A stretch of 64,000 nucleotides of DNA from Punica granatum (GCF_007655135.1 NC_045133.1:17767845-17831844); one strand, 5' to 3'; positions 36,299 to 48,954 are shown, counted from the stretch's first letter. Numbers and translations are program-made. The notes: generated from the letters alone by a model not told the origin.

Positions 36299-39200
36299 AA
36301 AATGACCGCAAATTAGTTCTTTTTTTTTTTGACTCAATAGAGTCCAGTTTCCATTGATTCTATTGAATAAATTAGCATTTATAGACGAGTTTACGAAATT
36401 TAATGCTCCGTTTAATTTCGCAGTTAAAATCACAAAAATTTTAACTTTAACTTGACTTGCCATGGCAAGTAAAATATAAAATGATAAGTCAAAATCAAGT
36501 TTTAGAAGCAATGGGAGAAGACACATAGGCTTTTCCAAAAGTTTAGAGTTAGCCCCGCAATTATGGTCCTAATTATCAAAATCTTTTAAACATGCCCCCA
36601 ATTCAACAAGTTATTTCGCAAAGCCCCTCATAAAGCTCAAACTTTAGAATAGCGCTAAGATTCAGTCGATTGAAATAATCCAAGGGAACTCAATTTTGAG
36701 AGAGAAAGCAAAAAATACACTAGGGGAAAAAAAAAACCTTCCAATGTAAAAATGCATGCCAAACCTAGAAAACAAATTATCCCTCAAAACTATGTCGTGA
36801 ACAATTTTTTTAGCGAAAAACTTTTTCATTAATCAAATTATCCAGTTCTCTTAACTACCTATCTGCCTTTGATGGTAAAGCTATGTATGGTCTTAGCTAA
36901 AACGGTGAATATAATGCTTCGGTAACCGCATATGCTTGATATAAATCGATAAGTACCGAATTATAAGCCTGATGTGGTTCGATCACTTTATACGTCGAGA
37001 AAGTATATATATGACAAACAAGTAAATTGAAAAGCGAAAGTGTCAAAAGAGAAATATACAATGAAAGTACCAGCTAAGACTTTGAAAGAAGAAAGTTGCC
37101 TTTCCACTATATGATGTTGGTTAAAGGCAATACATGTGTATGGTAATTATAAAGGCACCTCACTCACTCATAATACAACACGTGTGTATAATATATGTAT
37201 ATATATATATATACATGGACATTATGCTATTCAAATCATCAATAAACAAAAAGGCAGTCATGGGATCTCATTGGTCTACCTTGTGCTTGCCATTAAAGTC
37301 TCTTCTATTCTACGGGGCCCCCACACCACACCAAACCACACAACCCCTTCTTTATGTCAATTTTATTTGTATAAATGTAATTCCACACCCCTCACCTGAC
37401 AAGACTTTACTTGCTTGAAGCTTTCCTATCACACCAATTCCCCTTCATATATATTCTTCTCTTCATCGTGTTTGGACCTATCCTCTTTAAAATTCCCTAC
37501 TAGTGGAAAGAGTTTTCTCTCTCTTTTGTTTTATTTCTTTTCTGTGATCCATATTAATTTCTGCGAGCCTCACATGCATGGACTCCTCACCCTTCTATAT
37601 AGGACCAAGTATGTACCGTGTCGATACGGCTTGTGCGGGTGGCTTCTAGAGGCATTTTGCCGGTAATGTGGAATCCGACACTATACAGCCTCTTCTAATG
37701 TGCAATTGAGGGAGAGACTTACCCAACCACAAGCGCTAATCTATACTTTATAATAAGCTAAAGAAAAGTTATGAAGAGGTCTACAAAGAGAAGTAGCAAA
37801 AAAATATCTACTCTCAAGGGTGGGTTGATTATATCAACTCACTCCCCATTGTCTTATTATTCTTTGTATATGTACTTAAATATTAAATATTTGTTATGTT
37901 AACTATTAAAATAAACCCATGTACTAGCACCAACTTCTTCTTTTCTTATTCATTTTTAATATTACTGTACGTTTTACAAAGTTCCCACATTCTCCATCTT
38001 TTCACCAACAAAATCCTATAAAATTATCATAACAAAATCCCAGAAAATATTTATTATTTCGGCGAGGCAAAATATCTATTTTTCGTTAAGAGGAGTCTTT
38101 GAAACATCTTATGTATTTTTTATTATTTAATTATTTATGTAAACCATTGAAATTTTGATAGATTTTATTTTACACTTTTCAAATTGAATCTTATAATCAT
38201 CTCATCAATTCCTTTATAATTTATTATCTTTTATTTTATAATTATTTCATAAGTTTCAAAATATGTTTCAATTTAGAATAAGAAAGTACAAAACTCAAAT
38301 TTTTGATCCACAGCAACGCAAGTCGGATAATTACTAGTATATAGAATTTGAGAATTGTTTTGTTATATAGACAAGCCAATTGTTTTATTCTTATATTTAT
38401 CTGTGTCTATGTATATATATTGTGTATATATGTATATTTATAAGGTGGATTTTGAACTTGTAATCGCAGATAATTACTATATGTTTAAAGATTGCACGGT
38501 TTTTGTGAAGAAAATTTTATAGTAAGAATTTAAGTATGAAAATATTAAAGAATATGAATTTAGTTATAGTTTATATTGATATGCAAAAGGTTTATTTTTT
38601 ATTCAATTCATAAACATTTTTTTATTCAATTCATAAACAAAGAATTTATGTAATAAATTCATTTCTAATTATCATCTTATATCTATGAGAACAATTTTAA
38701 ATTCCTAAAAATTCAAAATTTGTTTTTTTATTTGATGAAAGAATGATAATTATAGCATTGTTAAAATTTTATAATTTTAGTATTTTCTTGTACTTTATTA
38801 TTCTAACATTACATAAATTAGGTTTCATGAATTTGAATAATTTTCGATGAATGATCCAATCACTTTGATGGAAAACTTACTTAATTCAGATTTAATAAGA
38901 ATAGCTATATAATACTTCTGAAAATTTTTGATATAATGTAGTTAATGTAAATAAATTAAGAATAATGTACCTTTAATAATATTAATCTATATACATAAAT
39001 GTTTATATATATATGTATATATATTTATCTTCATAAGAATAATTTGTATTACATTTTTTTATCATATTGAAAATTATCAATGTATAATTCTTTTATAATT
39101 ACATTTATTTTAATTGAGAAGATTCTTACCATTCCAATTAATGTGTAGAATTAACATATGTAGAATTAATTGTGTACTTATTGAAAATGATGTAAATATG

Positions 39201-40160
39201 TTTATATGAATTGATTATACAAATATTTACATTAAACCTATTTCAAACATTTCATAATTTCACCATAACATGCTTTTTATTTTACCATTCTATCTATATT
39301 TATTAGCTTGTAATCAAGTTTATATATATATATATATCTATATATAGATTACTGAAAATTAGTATGTTTTATTAATTTAAAATTTGATTTTAAAAAGTAC
39401 CAACATATTGAGTTTTTCTAAATTATGATTATATGATACTAATATTGAGATGGTAAAAGTTTTATTAAACGTTAATAACCCTTTTTTCCTTTTCAAAAAA
39501 TTAATTGATAACTTATACAGTTAAAATTCTATTGGAATAAAAAATTATTATTAGGTGATAATTAATTATAATAAATTAATGCTAAAAATTTTCTTGAAAT
39601 AAAAATATATTATTAGTTAGTGCATATTTGTGATTAATTAATGTTAAATTCAATTATATGTAAATATTTTGACTTCATATATACTAATTTGTCATCGATT
39701 AATATGAAATCTTTGTTTCTTTCTCTTTTGTAATTGAATTTTATTAACCGGTGTATCTAAATTATTTTCAAGAAAATAACTAAATTTTTTTCACTTTGTT
39801 CCAAAAAACTTATTTTTTTTATGTTAACTTAAATTTATCGATTAGAATTTTTTACGATCAAAAGGTATGTGGATGAAAAATCTATGATTATCTTTCTAGT
39901 ACATGTGACATATTCTAATGAATCCTTCAATTACTATATACTGTGATTATTAGATAATAATTTTATTGGATTTGTTATACGTTAATTATTATTATAGGAT
40001 AATTAATTTAAATTATTTATTGAGATTTCTTATGATTAAGATGTCATGACTTAATTAATATTAAGTTAGACTTTTAAAAAGTTGGAGAATGAAAAACTTG
40101 GGATTTACGCTTTTGGCACAAATGATAACTTTTGGTGAATTATTGAGGTGTTTTATATTA
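36299..40160. other. AT-rich gene-free DNA
   Basis: No supported gene. A slightly less AT-rich patch at 37290-37700 has (AC)-rich and pyrimidine tracts but no conserved frame. CAGCAACGCAAGTCGGATAA followed by TTACTAGTAT at about 38312-38341 resembles a Helitron 3' end (GC-rich stem, then CTAGT). Several (TA)n tracts occur (37197-37212, 39321-39345). Confidence 0.4.
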
Positions 40161-40167
40161 TAGGGTA

Positions 40168-40330
40168 AAAAAGCGGAAACCTCCCTCGAGGTTTGGTGAA
40201 ATTGCACTCACCCCCATTTGTTGGATAAATATGCACAAAACCATGTTTGACCACTTTGACCAAACGGAAGTTTAACAAACGTTAGCCTCCCCTTCTTTTA
40301 TTCAGCCTCTGGGAGTAAATTTCTGAGCAA
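40168..40330. mobile_element. Possible single end of a TIR element
   Basis: GGGTAAAAAAGCGGAAACCT, TTGGTGAAATTGCACTCACC and GACCAAACGGAAGTTTAAC have the style of Mutator-like element ends (compare the elements at 44214 and 47823: a GGGTAAATTRCAC-type start followed by repeated CACCCC). No matching opposite end was found, so it may be a truncated element. Confidence 0.3.
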
Positions 40331-40659
40331 AAAATAAAAGTACATCTTTTTGAGATTAACATAATACAGTCATAACAAAAAAAAATACATTCATAACAAA
40401 TGTAATTTTTTTACTTATAAAAAAATACAGTCGTAATAAAAAATAACTGAATCAATACGAGAAATGATAATCATAAAAATTCAATTGAATACACACACAC
40501 ATATATATAAATTTGGGTTACCCTTATGAGTCTCTCATTTATTTAATGAAGAGTTTCCACATAAGCATTTTAAGCAAACCCTTAACTCATGATCGATTAT
40601 CTCTTCAACTCCCCTTATGAAATATATAAAGATTTTTATTTAATTAATTATGCCTATTA

Positions 40660-41335
40660 GTGTTTTGGGTAGAAGTTCGTAATATAAATTACTTGTTACA
40701 AAAAATTATAATTTTAAAAAATTTATGAGAATTTATGATGACAAAATGAAAAAAAATTAAATCACAAGGTTGAGAAAAGAAAGAAGTTAAAACTGGTCTA
40801 AATCGAATCTTTGATAGATAGAAGATTTTAAGAATAATTAAACGGTGGGATGGGTTGGATATTATTATGTAATAGGTGTAGAATTTAATTCTTAAAAAAG
40901 AAGAAACATACTATCAAGATTTTTTATTTACTTTTCAAACTGTATGAAGACAAAAAGAAAATAAATTCTTTAATCAATAAATTTGTTTATGGTGAAGTCC
41001 GTAGTAGAAATTACTTGGCACATAAAAATTATTAATTTTAAATAAATGATGAGAATTTATGACGAGAAAATGGAAAAACTAAATCGCAATCTGAGGAAAG
41101 AAAGAATTTAAAATCAATCTAAATCGAACATTTTATCTTGAAGATTTTAAGAAGTAATAAAAATACATAAAGAAGGAGCAAGCTTTTCTAAGAAAATTTC
41201 TTAATAAGAATAATTAAACAGTGAGATAGATTCCAAACTTAGTATGTTATGGGTCAAATAGAACATTGACTTCTCAAAAAGAGGAAAAACTTGTCATAAT
41301 TTTTTATTGTCAAACAATACAAAGATAAATAGAAA
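40660..41335. repeat. Diverged tandem duplication of about 330 bp
   Basis: Two consecutive blocks (about 40660-40965 and 40985-41335) share GAAGTYCGTARTA, AAATTACTTG, ATGAGAATTTATGA, GAAAGAAAGAA, CTAAATCGAA, GAAGATTTTAAGAA, AATAATTAAACRGTGRGAT and GACAAAAAGAAAATAA-like ends. The second carries an insertion of about 40 bp. They are non-coding. Confidence 0.65.
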
Positions 41336-42178
41336 ATAATTTTTAATTTTTCTTTAAAAATTAATTATATTAGTCAACTCACCTGCATGTTACACGGGAT
41401 TATGTTACATTTCTCTTCATATTATTGTTGGAGTTCCAATTTCAAAATATTTTCCCATTACTTGCATACTTTTAGATTGATTGTAAAATATTATATTATA
41501 TGAGCGTGAAGTTTTTTCACGGGCAGTTGACTATTTGATATAGAATAAGTATTAAAACTTTTCTCTATTAGTATTATATATTTCCATTCATTTATTATTA
41601 CTATAAAATTTATAAATCCAATTTACTAAATAATAACTAAAATCATAAAACTGCAAAATTAGTTAGTTTAATTGGTGAATGTAACTTATAAAGTATCCAA
41701 CAGTTAAATTATAAGTTTTCATTCCATTTTATTTCCAATATATTTTACAGAAAATTAGCTGAAATATATATAAAAGCAGAAGTCGCGCAATGCCCAGATA
41801 AGAAGACTAATCTATGTATAATACATAACACGAAAAGCTATACATTCCAAATACGGACGAAATGAGGTACTTGAAAGGTTGAATTAAATTATAAGATAAT
41901 GAAATCATATATAAGACCAATGCGACTGATATATATACCAATGTGATCACCTTTTTTCGTTTTCTTTTTTAATTAATTTAAATTTAATATTATGTATATT
42001 CATATAAAATATTCAAAAACATGTCGACACATCTAAACCACATCACAGTTCAACTCGATGCCACATAGGCATCTGTCAGCTCTGTTTATTCATTTTTCAC
42101 GGATGACATCATAGTCCAACTCAGACGACACATATGCTAGCCCCTAATTTAGCAACTAGTATATTTTGTATCATATTG

Positions 42179-42213
<35 letters not shown>

Positions 42214-43462
42214 ATACAATTATTATTAAATTACTCACAGTAGGACTACTTGTGTTTTTTTACTAGTTATTATTATAAAAAAAGAAACTATTATTAAGAT
42301 AAAATGCTATGTACTACTGGTGCCCGTAAAGCAGCTATATAAAAATATTATAACTCTACAAATTTTCATTTTGAAGAAAAATGAAATTAAATTGACCTTG
42401 GAGAATGAAAATAATATTACTAAAAATTAATATTATAGATATATATATAATTTATCTATATATTAATATATATATATATATATATAATAGTTGGGCCATT
42501 CCCCTTATTCCATCATTTCGTAAAAATCGTGAACTCGCAAGTCCTCATTTGCTAACCCTTTGTATGCCTAAATCTAATAAATTTAACTTATATTATGAGG
42601 GAATTTTCTCACAAGCAATTCAATACAATTATTATTTAATAATTATATAATATATTATAACCAAAATATTTACTAGAATCCACTCTACATGCTAAAATCG
42701 TAAACCGTTGACTCCTCATTCACCGACCTTTTGGTAATCAAAATGTTTAATTAATAAAGATTAAATAAAATTAGAAATAAAATATACCTTGGAAAGTAGC
42801 GAAAACTTAATTAGTTTCTCAAAAATAATTTCGATTTAACAAACCTGAAAATCTAATGAAAGAATCAAAGTTAAAAAAGAATGAAACTTCAGATATGTAA
42901 GGGATGAATAAAAGATTAAGTAAATTTAATAAATAATAATAAGCAAATTAATATTAAATTAAGTTGAAATATTTGAACTTTAAGATGTTTTTAATATGTT
43001 TAGAACATGTTAATTAAAGTCCAAAAATTTGAAGTCTTTCTATTAATTTTGATGTTAACTATTAAAAAGTTCTTTTGCAAACTGAATTTTCTAATTAATT
43101 ACGTTAATTTTGATTAAAATAATTCTACTCATTTGATTTTACCATTATTATTCGCAAAATGTAATCCTTTAGTGGTATTTTCGTGAAAATAAAGTACTTT
43201 AATAGAAAATACTCATGAATTCATTATTTTTGGGAAGGCCTATAGCGCAAGTTCACCATAGAATTCCCCAATATTTTTTGGGGGTGTGAAATGCAAAGCT
43301 GAAGCCCAAACATGAATTTAACATTTTACATTAATAAGCAACGTACAGATTATCTAAAAGTGAAATTTAAAACGATAAACTAATTACTATTTTTGATGAT
43401 CAATTTAAATAATAAAATACACTAACTTATGTCACGAATAATAATAATAATATCGTGTAATG
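41336..43462. other. AT-rich intergenic with microsatellites
   Basis: GTCAACTCACCTGCATGTTACACGG at about 41373-41397 is another Helitron-like end motif. Long (AT)n runs lie at 42181-42210 and about 42464-42486. No gene is supported. Confidence 0.4.
42181..42210. repeat. (AT)n microsatellite
   Basis: Fifteen uninterrupted AT units. Confidence 0.9.
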
Positions 43463-43472
43463 GGTGAATAAA

Positions 43473-43818
43473 GGGATTTTTACCTAAAATGATCAATGGT
43501 TTGTCCGTTTTATCAAATCTATCATATGCTTTTTTTTGTCAAATCTATCCCATGGTTTATTTTTTGCATCAAATTTATCCCGGCGTTATCTTTTCTGTCA
43601 ACATCTAACGGCCGTGCTAACGTGGCACGTGGAGAGATAGTGGGCCACACTTGCCACGTAGGCGCCACGTCAGCACGGCCGTTAGATGTCGACGGAAAAG
43701 ATAATGCCGTGATAGATTTGATGCAAAAAGTAAACCATGTGATATATTTGACAAAAAAAAGTATATGATAGATTTGACAAAACGGGCAAATCATGTTCCA
43801 TTTTTAGGTAAATACCCC
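43473..43818. mobile_element. Near-palindromic MITE (Mutator-like) with 10-bp target-site duplication
   Basis: A 346-bp element with arms that pair nearly end to end: left CCATGGTTTATTTTTTGCAT, AACATCTAACGGCCGTGCTA, ACGTGGC; right GCCACGTCAGCACGGCCGTT, AGATGTCGACGG, TGATGCAAAAAGTAAACCATG. The identical 10-bp sequence GGTGAATAAA flanks it at 43463-43472 and 43819-43828. The duplication length and long TIRs point to the Mutator superfamily. Because of the symmetry, both strands carry 90-codon open frames with almost the same translation; these are artefacts of the palindrome, not genes. Confidence 0.9.
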
Positions 43819-44213
43819 GGTGAATAAATGGCAAATATGTATTGAAAATTACACTTAATGAGTACCTTAATTTGCCGAGGCGGGAAGAATTTGTGCACCC
43901 CCTAGTTAGTTGTTAAGGAGCATACGTTTAAATGGAAGCATGTATAGTAAAAGCTAGTTCCGGATTGCAAAATTATAGAAAAAGGTCTTGATATATACGT
44001 GTATATATATATATATATATGTATATTGATGATGGAGTTGACTATCCTATTTACTTAAGTTTATTAAGTTGTCTGTGGTACATCTAATAATAGGCTAGTA
44101 GCTCTTTGCATAGTACTAGTTTAGCAGCCGGTCGGAGACACGGATTTTACATTTTGATACTAAATATAATAATATCTTTCAAGCAATATCTTGATATATT
44201 ATATATATTTTAG

Positions 44214-45522
44214 GGTAAATTATACTCCCCTCCCTTAAGATATCGTTGAATGACAATCCATTTTATTCTTAAGAAAAAATGACCTTCCATTCCGTTCTCA
44301 ATAATAAAAAAAAGGATACTCCACCCCATTAACCAAGTTGACTTAATAAAAAAACAATTTTTTGTCCTCAATCTTTAACTGCTTTATCAATTTTATCATG
44401 ATTTATTTGTATGTTTAATATTGTCCTCAAGGTGTCATAATTGGTCTACTTTAATTTTGCTATTTGAATTTCCACCAAAATTATTGACGTATAAATTTTA
44501 TGAGAATAAATTTCACTTTGAAAAAATTAGTAATACATTTAATTAATTTTTTGAGGAAATTCCCTTGAATAATATTTTATACTTTTAAAATTTACGAGGG
44601 AATTTCGTTGAAAATTAACTTTTATATTTTAAGTTTTTCAACAGAATTCCATGGGTTGAAAATTAATAACGAAAAACTTAGTTGAAAAATTTCCTTCAAA
44701 GTAGCTAGTGTCTTGCTTTTTTCTTGCATAGTATGAGGTTATTAGCCGTTAGAATGGTCGCCTGCAACTTTGTGTCATGTTTGTGAGCACTGATGTGGAA
44801 CCATAAGTTTCTTCTAATATAAGTATTTTAGCTAGCATTATGAATAAAAAATAATCTTTAAAATTAAAAAAATTTAAAAAACATCAATAAAGAGTAGAAA
44901 AAGGGACTTTACGGTCACCATCTTAGCAATGTTGCAGAGACCACTAGTTGGCAGTGATCAATGAGGGGTATGAGTGCGAAGGGGTTAGGGCAAAAGGCAA
45001 TCACACCCTATCCTAAACCATTGATGACTTTAGAAAATATTATAGTCATCTACTTTGGACAGGCTTCTTACAATTATTGTCTAATTTTATTATCTTGAAA
45101 GTTTTTATTTACAAAAATATTGAATGGTATTAGGCTTCATCTCTCGAGATCAAGATGTCAAACATAATAGTTTGGGATATCGATCTTGAGGAGTGACGTC
45201 TTGTCAATGACCATCATGAACTCTCTAGAAGAAAGCCTCTATTATTGTCGATGTGTTGGTCCTTTTTTTTTTTAGTTTTTGAAAATATTTTACTTTTAAA
45301 AATATTACATATTAATAGGTCTATAGAAATTTTTGCTAGGGAGAGCACGTGAGACAAATTGCGTAATATTGACTATAAAAGTAAATAGCGATTAAAAGTT
45401 GGGGAGTAAAAGATATTTTTCTCGTTAAATCAATATGGTCAATGGAGTAATGTGTCATTTTATGTCAAAAATGGGGTTAAGTGTTATTTAGCAAAAGTTC
45501 AAGGGAGGGAGTGTAATTTACC
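44214..45522. mobile_element. Long-TIR non-autonomous element, about 1.3 kb
   Basis: Left end GGTAAATTATACTCCCCTCC with CATTTTATTCTTAAG, ATTAACCAAGTTGACTTAAT and GTCCTCAATCTTTAACTGC. The right end read in reverse gives GGTAAATTACACTCCCTCCC, ACATAAAATGACACATTACT, CATTGACCATATTGATTTAA and CCCCAACTTTTAATCGCT. The arms correspond over roughly 150 bp. The interior has no transposase frame. No exact target-site duplication was found (flanks TTTTAG and TTCTAG are similar). Confidence 0.7.
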
Positions 45523-46369
45523 ATGCTTCTAGATAAGCTAGTCCATTCATGAAATTTTAATTTCATTATATAGGAGTAAATTTTTAAATAAGTTGATCTA
45601 CTAACTTGTAAATTTTTGTTAACTCCTTCTATTCCTTATATTTTATAATAAAATACTGTATATAGTAAACAGAAAACTCAAGATAATGTGTTATGTTTTT
45701 GGTGAAGAATAAGATTTCATATACAATTTATAGAAATAATTAATTTTTTTAAAAATCACCCATATTAATTATAAGATTTCATACTATCAATATCGATTCG
45801 ATCCGAGCTCTTATTGATAAATGAACCAGTGCTATTTTACTTATGTAATATTAGATTAGATTAGATTAGTACGTAAGTTTCCAAACATGGATCCGTCTCT
45901 CCATTTAATTAACCTCATGCTTAGCTTTTATCGATATTTCAATTTATTTATTCGGAGGAATTTTAAGAAATAAATAATAAACTCGTGTATTAATATAATA
46001 ATATACTTTTATTTATTTTTAATTTTTTACTACAGTTATTTTAGTCATATCAAAATTCACCATAGTGCTATAAGCACTTTAAATTACACTAACTACGTAA
46101 CTTTTAGATCATAAAGGAGGTCCATTTACCCGGTAAGGGATAGGAAAAAGATAAAATATGATCACAAGAAGTTTCTTGTCGGAGAGAATAAGACAAAACT
46201 TCTTAATTTTTCATCGAAAATGTTATGAATATCAGTGTACTAAACTCAGTTTTTATGCACAAATATGGTTTCTCTCATGCTTTGCTTTTCTCATGAATAT
46301 TTTTACTTTATAAATACGATTCAGATATTCATCACAACAAAAAATGCAAAATAAAGCATATTCCTAAAA
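45523..46369. other. Intergenic, no gene seen
   Basis: AT-rich sequence with a short tandem ATTAG run at about 45851-45868. Nothing else is recognised. Confidence 0.4.
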
Positions 46370-46510
46370 ATAAGATCTCGAATTTGAATCTTGTGAACGG
46401 ATAAGACCCTTGATTGTTAGAGGTTTATCTCTTAGTGGGCCTACCCAACTCAAACTTAATTAGTCAGGGCCTATTTGCCTTCCGGATAGCAAGGTACATC
46501 CTAAAAAATG
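46370..46510 (+). repeat. SINE family copy 4
   Basis: TCTCGAATTTGAATCTTGTG (B-box side), GATTGTTAGAGGTTTATCTC, TTAGTGGGCCTACCCAACTC and the tail CTTCCGGATAGCAAGG. The body matches copies at 47535 and 48465 on the opposite strand. Confidence 0.65.
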
Positions 46511-46829
46511 TTACAAAATGAAAATATGAGAGAGAAGTAGAGAAATTAGGAATGCTCATTCTCTCTCTCTCTTTTTCTGCTCAAGTGGTGTCCAAGTCAA
46601 ATTGCACACACCTCAACTAGTCTACCTCTTCAAAAGAGCTAAAGGCAGGCCATTCATGCTCGGCGTAGAAAATTTACAATTGCCTGATACCAAGACTATT
46701 TAAATTTGGGTGGGGAATATGAATGACACACTCACAACCACCAAACCAAGCTCATTCTTTTAGCTTTATAATAGTATAACTGTTACTTTTTTATTCCCAA
46801 AAGCAAATATCATAAGTCAAAAAGGTTTT

Positions 46830-47020
46830 TATCCCCATTTTTCGGTGTGCATACTAATATCTAAAAGTTCATTGAATTTCGACTGATTCAATTCGAGATA
46901 AATCATTTTATTATAGAGTAAAACTCTTCAAATATGTATTTTCTCATCTCATAAGACTCAAAGGTAGAACCTTATTTAAAAGATACATACGTTGAATCAC
47001 TTAAATTAATCCACCTTTAG
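46830..47020 (-). repeat. SINE family copy 5 (reverse)
   Basis: Reading the minus strand: AATTTAAGTGATTCAACGTA, AAATAAGGTTCTACCTTTGA, GTCTTATGAGATGAGAAAAT, AGAGTTTTACTCTATAATAA and TGAATCAGTCGAAATTCAAT. It is diverged but collinear with copies 6 and 7. Confidence 0.5.
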
Positions 47021-47534
47021 TTTCAGCCTTTAACCAAACAAATAATTTGGTAAGCCGACAACTACAGCTGGAGACTTCTAAGGACTATTGTTCGAAAACA
47101 ACCAAATAAAATTTGTTCCAAGTTCTCAACAATAGTTCGATTTGTTCAAGGGCAGCTAAGCTCTAGGTAAGATGTTGTTAACTTAATATATAAGGAATTC
47201 GGTTGTTATATCAAAGGGGAAGCTTCTCTTTACAACAAATATAATTAATAATCAGTCTTTGTTCTTCAACTTTAAACTATGTAGGTCGATCCACACAAAC
47301 AATAACAATGACGTCAACGTACAACTCAATCATGCTTAAAAATTAAAAAGTAATTACACGGCTTACAAAAATAAGTGTAGTGGATATTGTACTCATACAA
47401 CCCCTATCGGTTTCCTTTTGAAAGCTTACCAAGGTGTTAGTGTATGTAAAAAATATTATTCAATAATTAAACAGTCAAATATTTGAAAATAATATTCCAT
47501 AGATCATTTAGGTTTATTAATCTATTTTTTCGTT

Positions 47535-47705
47535 GTGAATTTCGGTATCCAGAAACCTAATGGTTAATCCAATTGTGTCGGACATGCTCACTAAGAGGTA
47601 AATCTCTCACAATCAAAGATTTTTTTTCCAATCATAAGTCTCGAACCCGAGGCTATACTTAAAAGGAATAAGCGCCAAACCACTTGAACTAACTCTTATT
47701 GGTTA
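47535..47705 (-). repeat. SINE family copy 6 (reverse, best preserved)
   Basis: The minus strand begins AACCAATAAGAGTTAGTTCA with an A-box-like TTAGTTCAAGTGGTTTGG, then a B box GCCTCGGGTTCGAGACTTAT. The body follows: GAGAGATTTACCTCTTAGTG, TTGGATTAACCATTAGG, ending TTTCTGGATACCG. A box, B box and spacing fit a tRNA-derived RNA polymerase III promoter. Confidence 0.72.
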
Positions 47706-47822
47706 GTTTATTAATATATTGATTTAATAATATCTAATTCAGATATCTTAAATTTTTTATTTCTTCGTTTAGTTGTTTTACTAAGCTTATAAATAAGCAA
47801 AATACTTTATATATTTCTTTGA

Positions 47823-48244
47823 GGGATAAATTGCACCGGTGGTCCAAAAAGTTTTACAAATTTTTCAATATGGTACAAAAAGTTTTTTTTTGGCTACAAA
47901 ATGTTTCAAAGTTGTTTCAGTATAGTACAAACTGTCATCTCGCCATTGACGCCGTCAAGCTGGCCTTAACAAAATCTGTAAATTTTACACTATCATGTAA
48001 CTCACGTAAAACATTTTGTACTATTAAATTGCAATTTTCAAAACATTTTGCATCATCATGTAACGTCCGACAAAAATCGATTTTACACCATCAGCATCGG
48101 CTTGACTGCGTCAATGGCGAGATGACGATTTGTACTATACTGGAACAAATTTGTAACATTTTGTACCATCAAGTAGCAAAAAAAAAATTTTGTGCCATAC
48201 TGAAACATTTGTAAAACTTTTTAGACCACCGGTGTAATTTACTC
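47823..48244. mobile_element. Foldback MITE with 9-bp target-site duplication
   Basis: A 422-bp element starting GGGATAAATTGCACCGGTGG and ending CCACCGGTGTAATTTACTC, flanked on both sides by TTTCTTTGA (47814-47822 and 48245-48253). The arms are inverted copies for most of their length (CAAAAAGTTTTACAAA, GTACAAACTGTCATCTCGCC, ATTGACGC...CAAGC). A 9-bp duplication and long TIRs are Mutator-like features. The 131-codon open frame crossing it is not a gene. Confidence 0.88.
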
Positions 48245-48464
48245 TTTCTTTGAGTTAGTCAATAATAATCCCTCCAGAAACATCGTCCCATGATCACCAC
48301 ATAAATATCTCTACTCTCTCCTCTTATCTCCACTTGGATTAGAGGTTGAATGCATCTATAATCAAAGATATGGACAAGTGAACTTCAATCAAATTTTAAT
48401 TAGGTGCAAGCAGCTATATATAATTTGCAAACTTCGACCATAAATCAGTTTCTTTATCTTTTTT

Positions 48465-48625
48465 GGCGTGCCCCCAACATTCGAAAGTTCAATAACTCCA
48501 ACTAATTCAGTTCTAACCGAGTCGGCCCACTGTGGGGTAAAACCTTTCAAATCATAGATTTTTTTTATATTCATAAGGCTTGAATCCAATGCTTTATTTA
48601 AGAAAGTAAGTATCTCGCACCTCGA
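48465..48625 (-). repeat. SINE family copy 7 (reverse)
   Basis: Minus strand: CATCGAGGTGCGAGATACTT, B-box-like CATTGGATTCAAGCCTTATG, GAAAGGTTTTACCCCACAGT, GGGCCGACTCGGTTAGAACT. It matches copy 6 in order and spacing. Confidence 0.65.
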
Positions 48626-48954
48626 TGAGCTTTTTAAATATTCAAGAAGACTTTTAATTTTTCAAAAGGACTCATAATTATATATCAATACCTACAAAGA
48701 ATATGGATATATATCCAAAGTTCGTTGAGTGCGATATATCAAATGAAATATAGCAAATATTCATTTAACTAGAATTTGAAAAGGCAAATATATGAATCTC
48801 CCAATTTGAAATTAAATTATCCGAACAGTCCAAAAGACGATAAATCAAGAGTTGATGGTTTTATAATGATGGCCTTTCGAGCAATTGAGGACGTATTATC
48901 AGGAGTTAAGAGTTATCAAACAAAGCTCTCACATTTTGCGCTTCGATTTTTATA

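Noticed and set aside
37134..37666. Three overlapping frames of 83-94 codons
   Set aside because: All frames are open by chance in a region with (TA)n, AC-rich and CT-rich tracts; no conserved motifs.
43496..43794. Two 90-codon open frames on opposite strands with almost the same protein
   Set aside because: They are the two strands of a palindromic MITE; the similarity is a consequence of the inverted repeat, not of coding.
47819..48214. 131-codon open frame
   Set aside because: Lies entirely within and across the ends of a foldback element with target-site duplication; no protein family resemblance.
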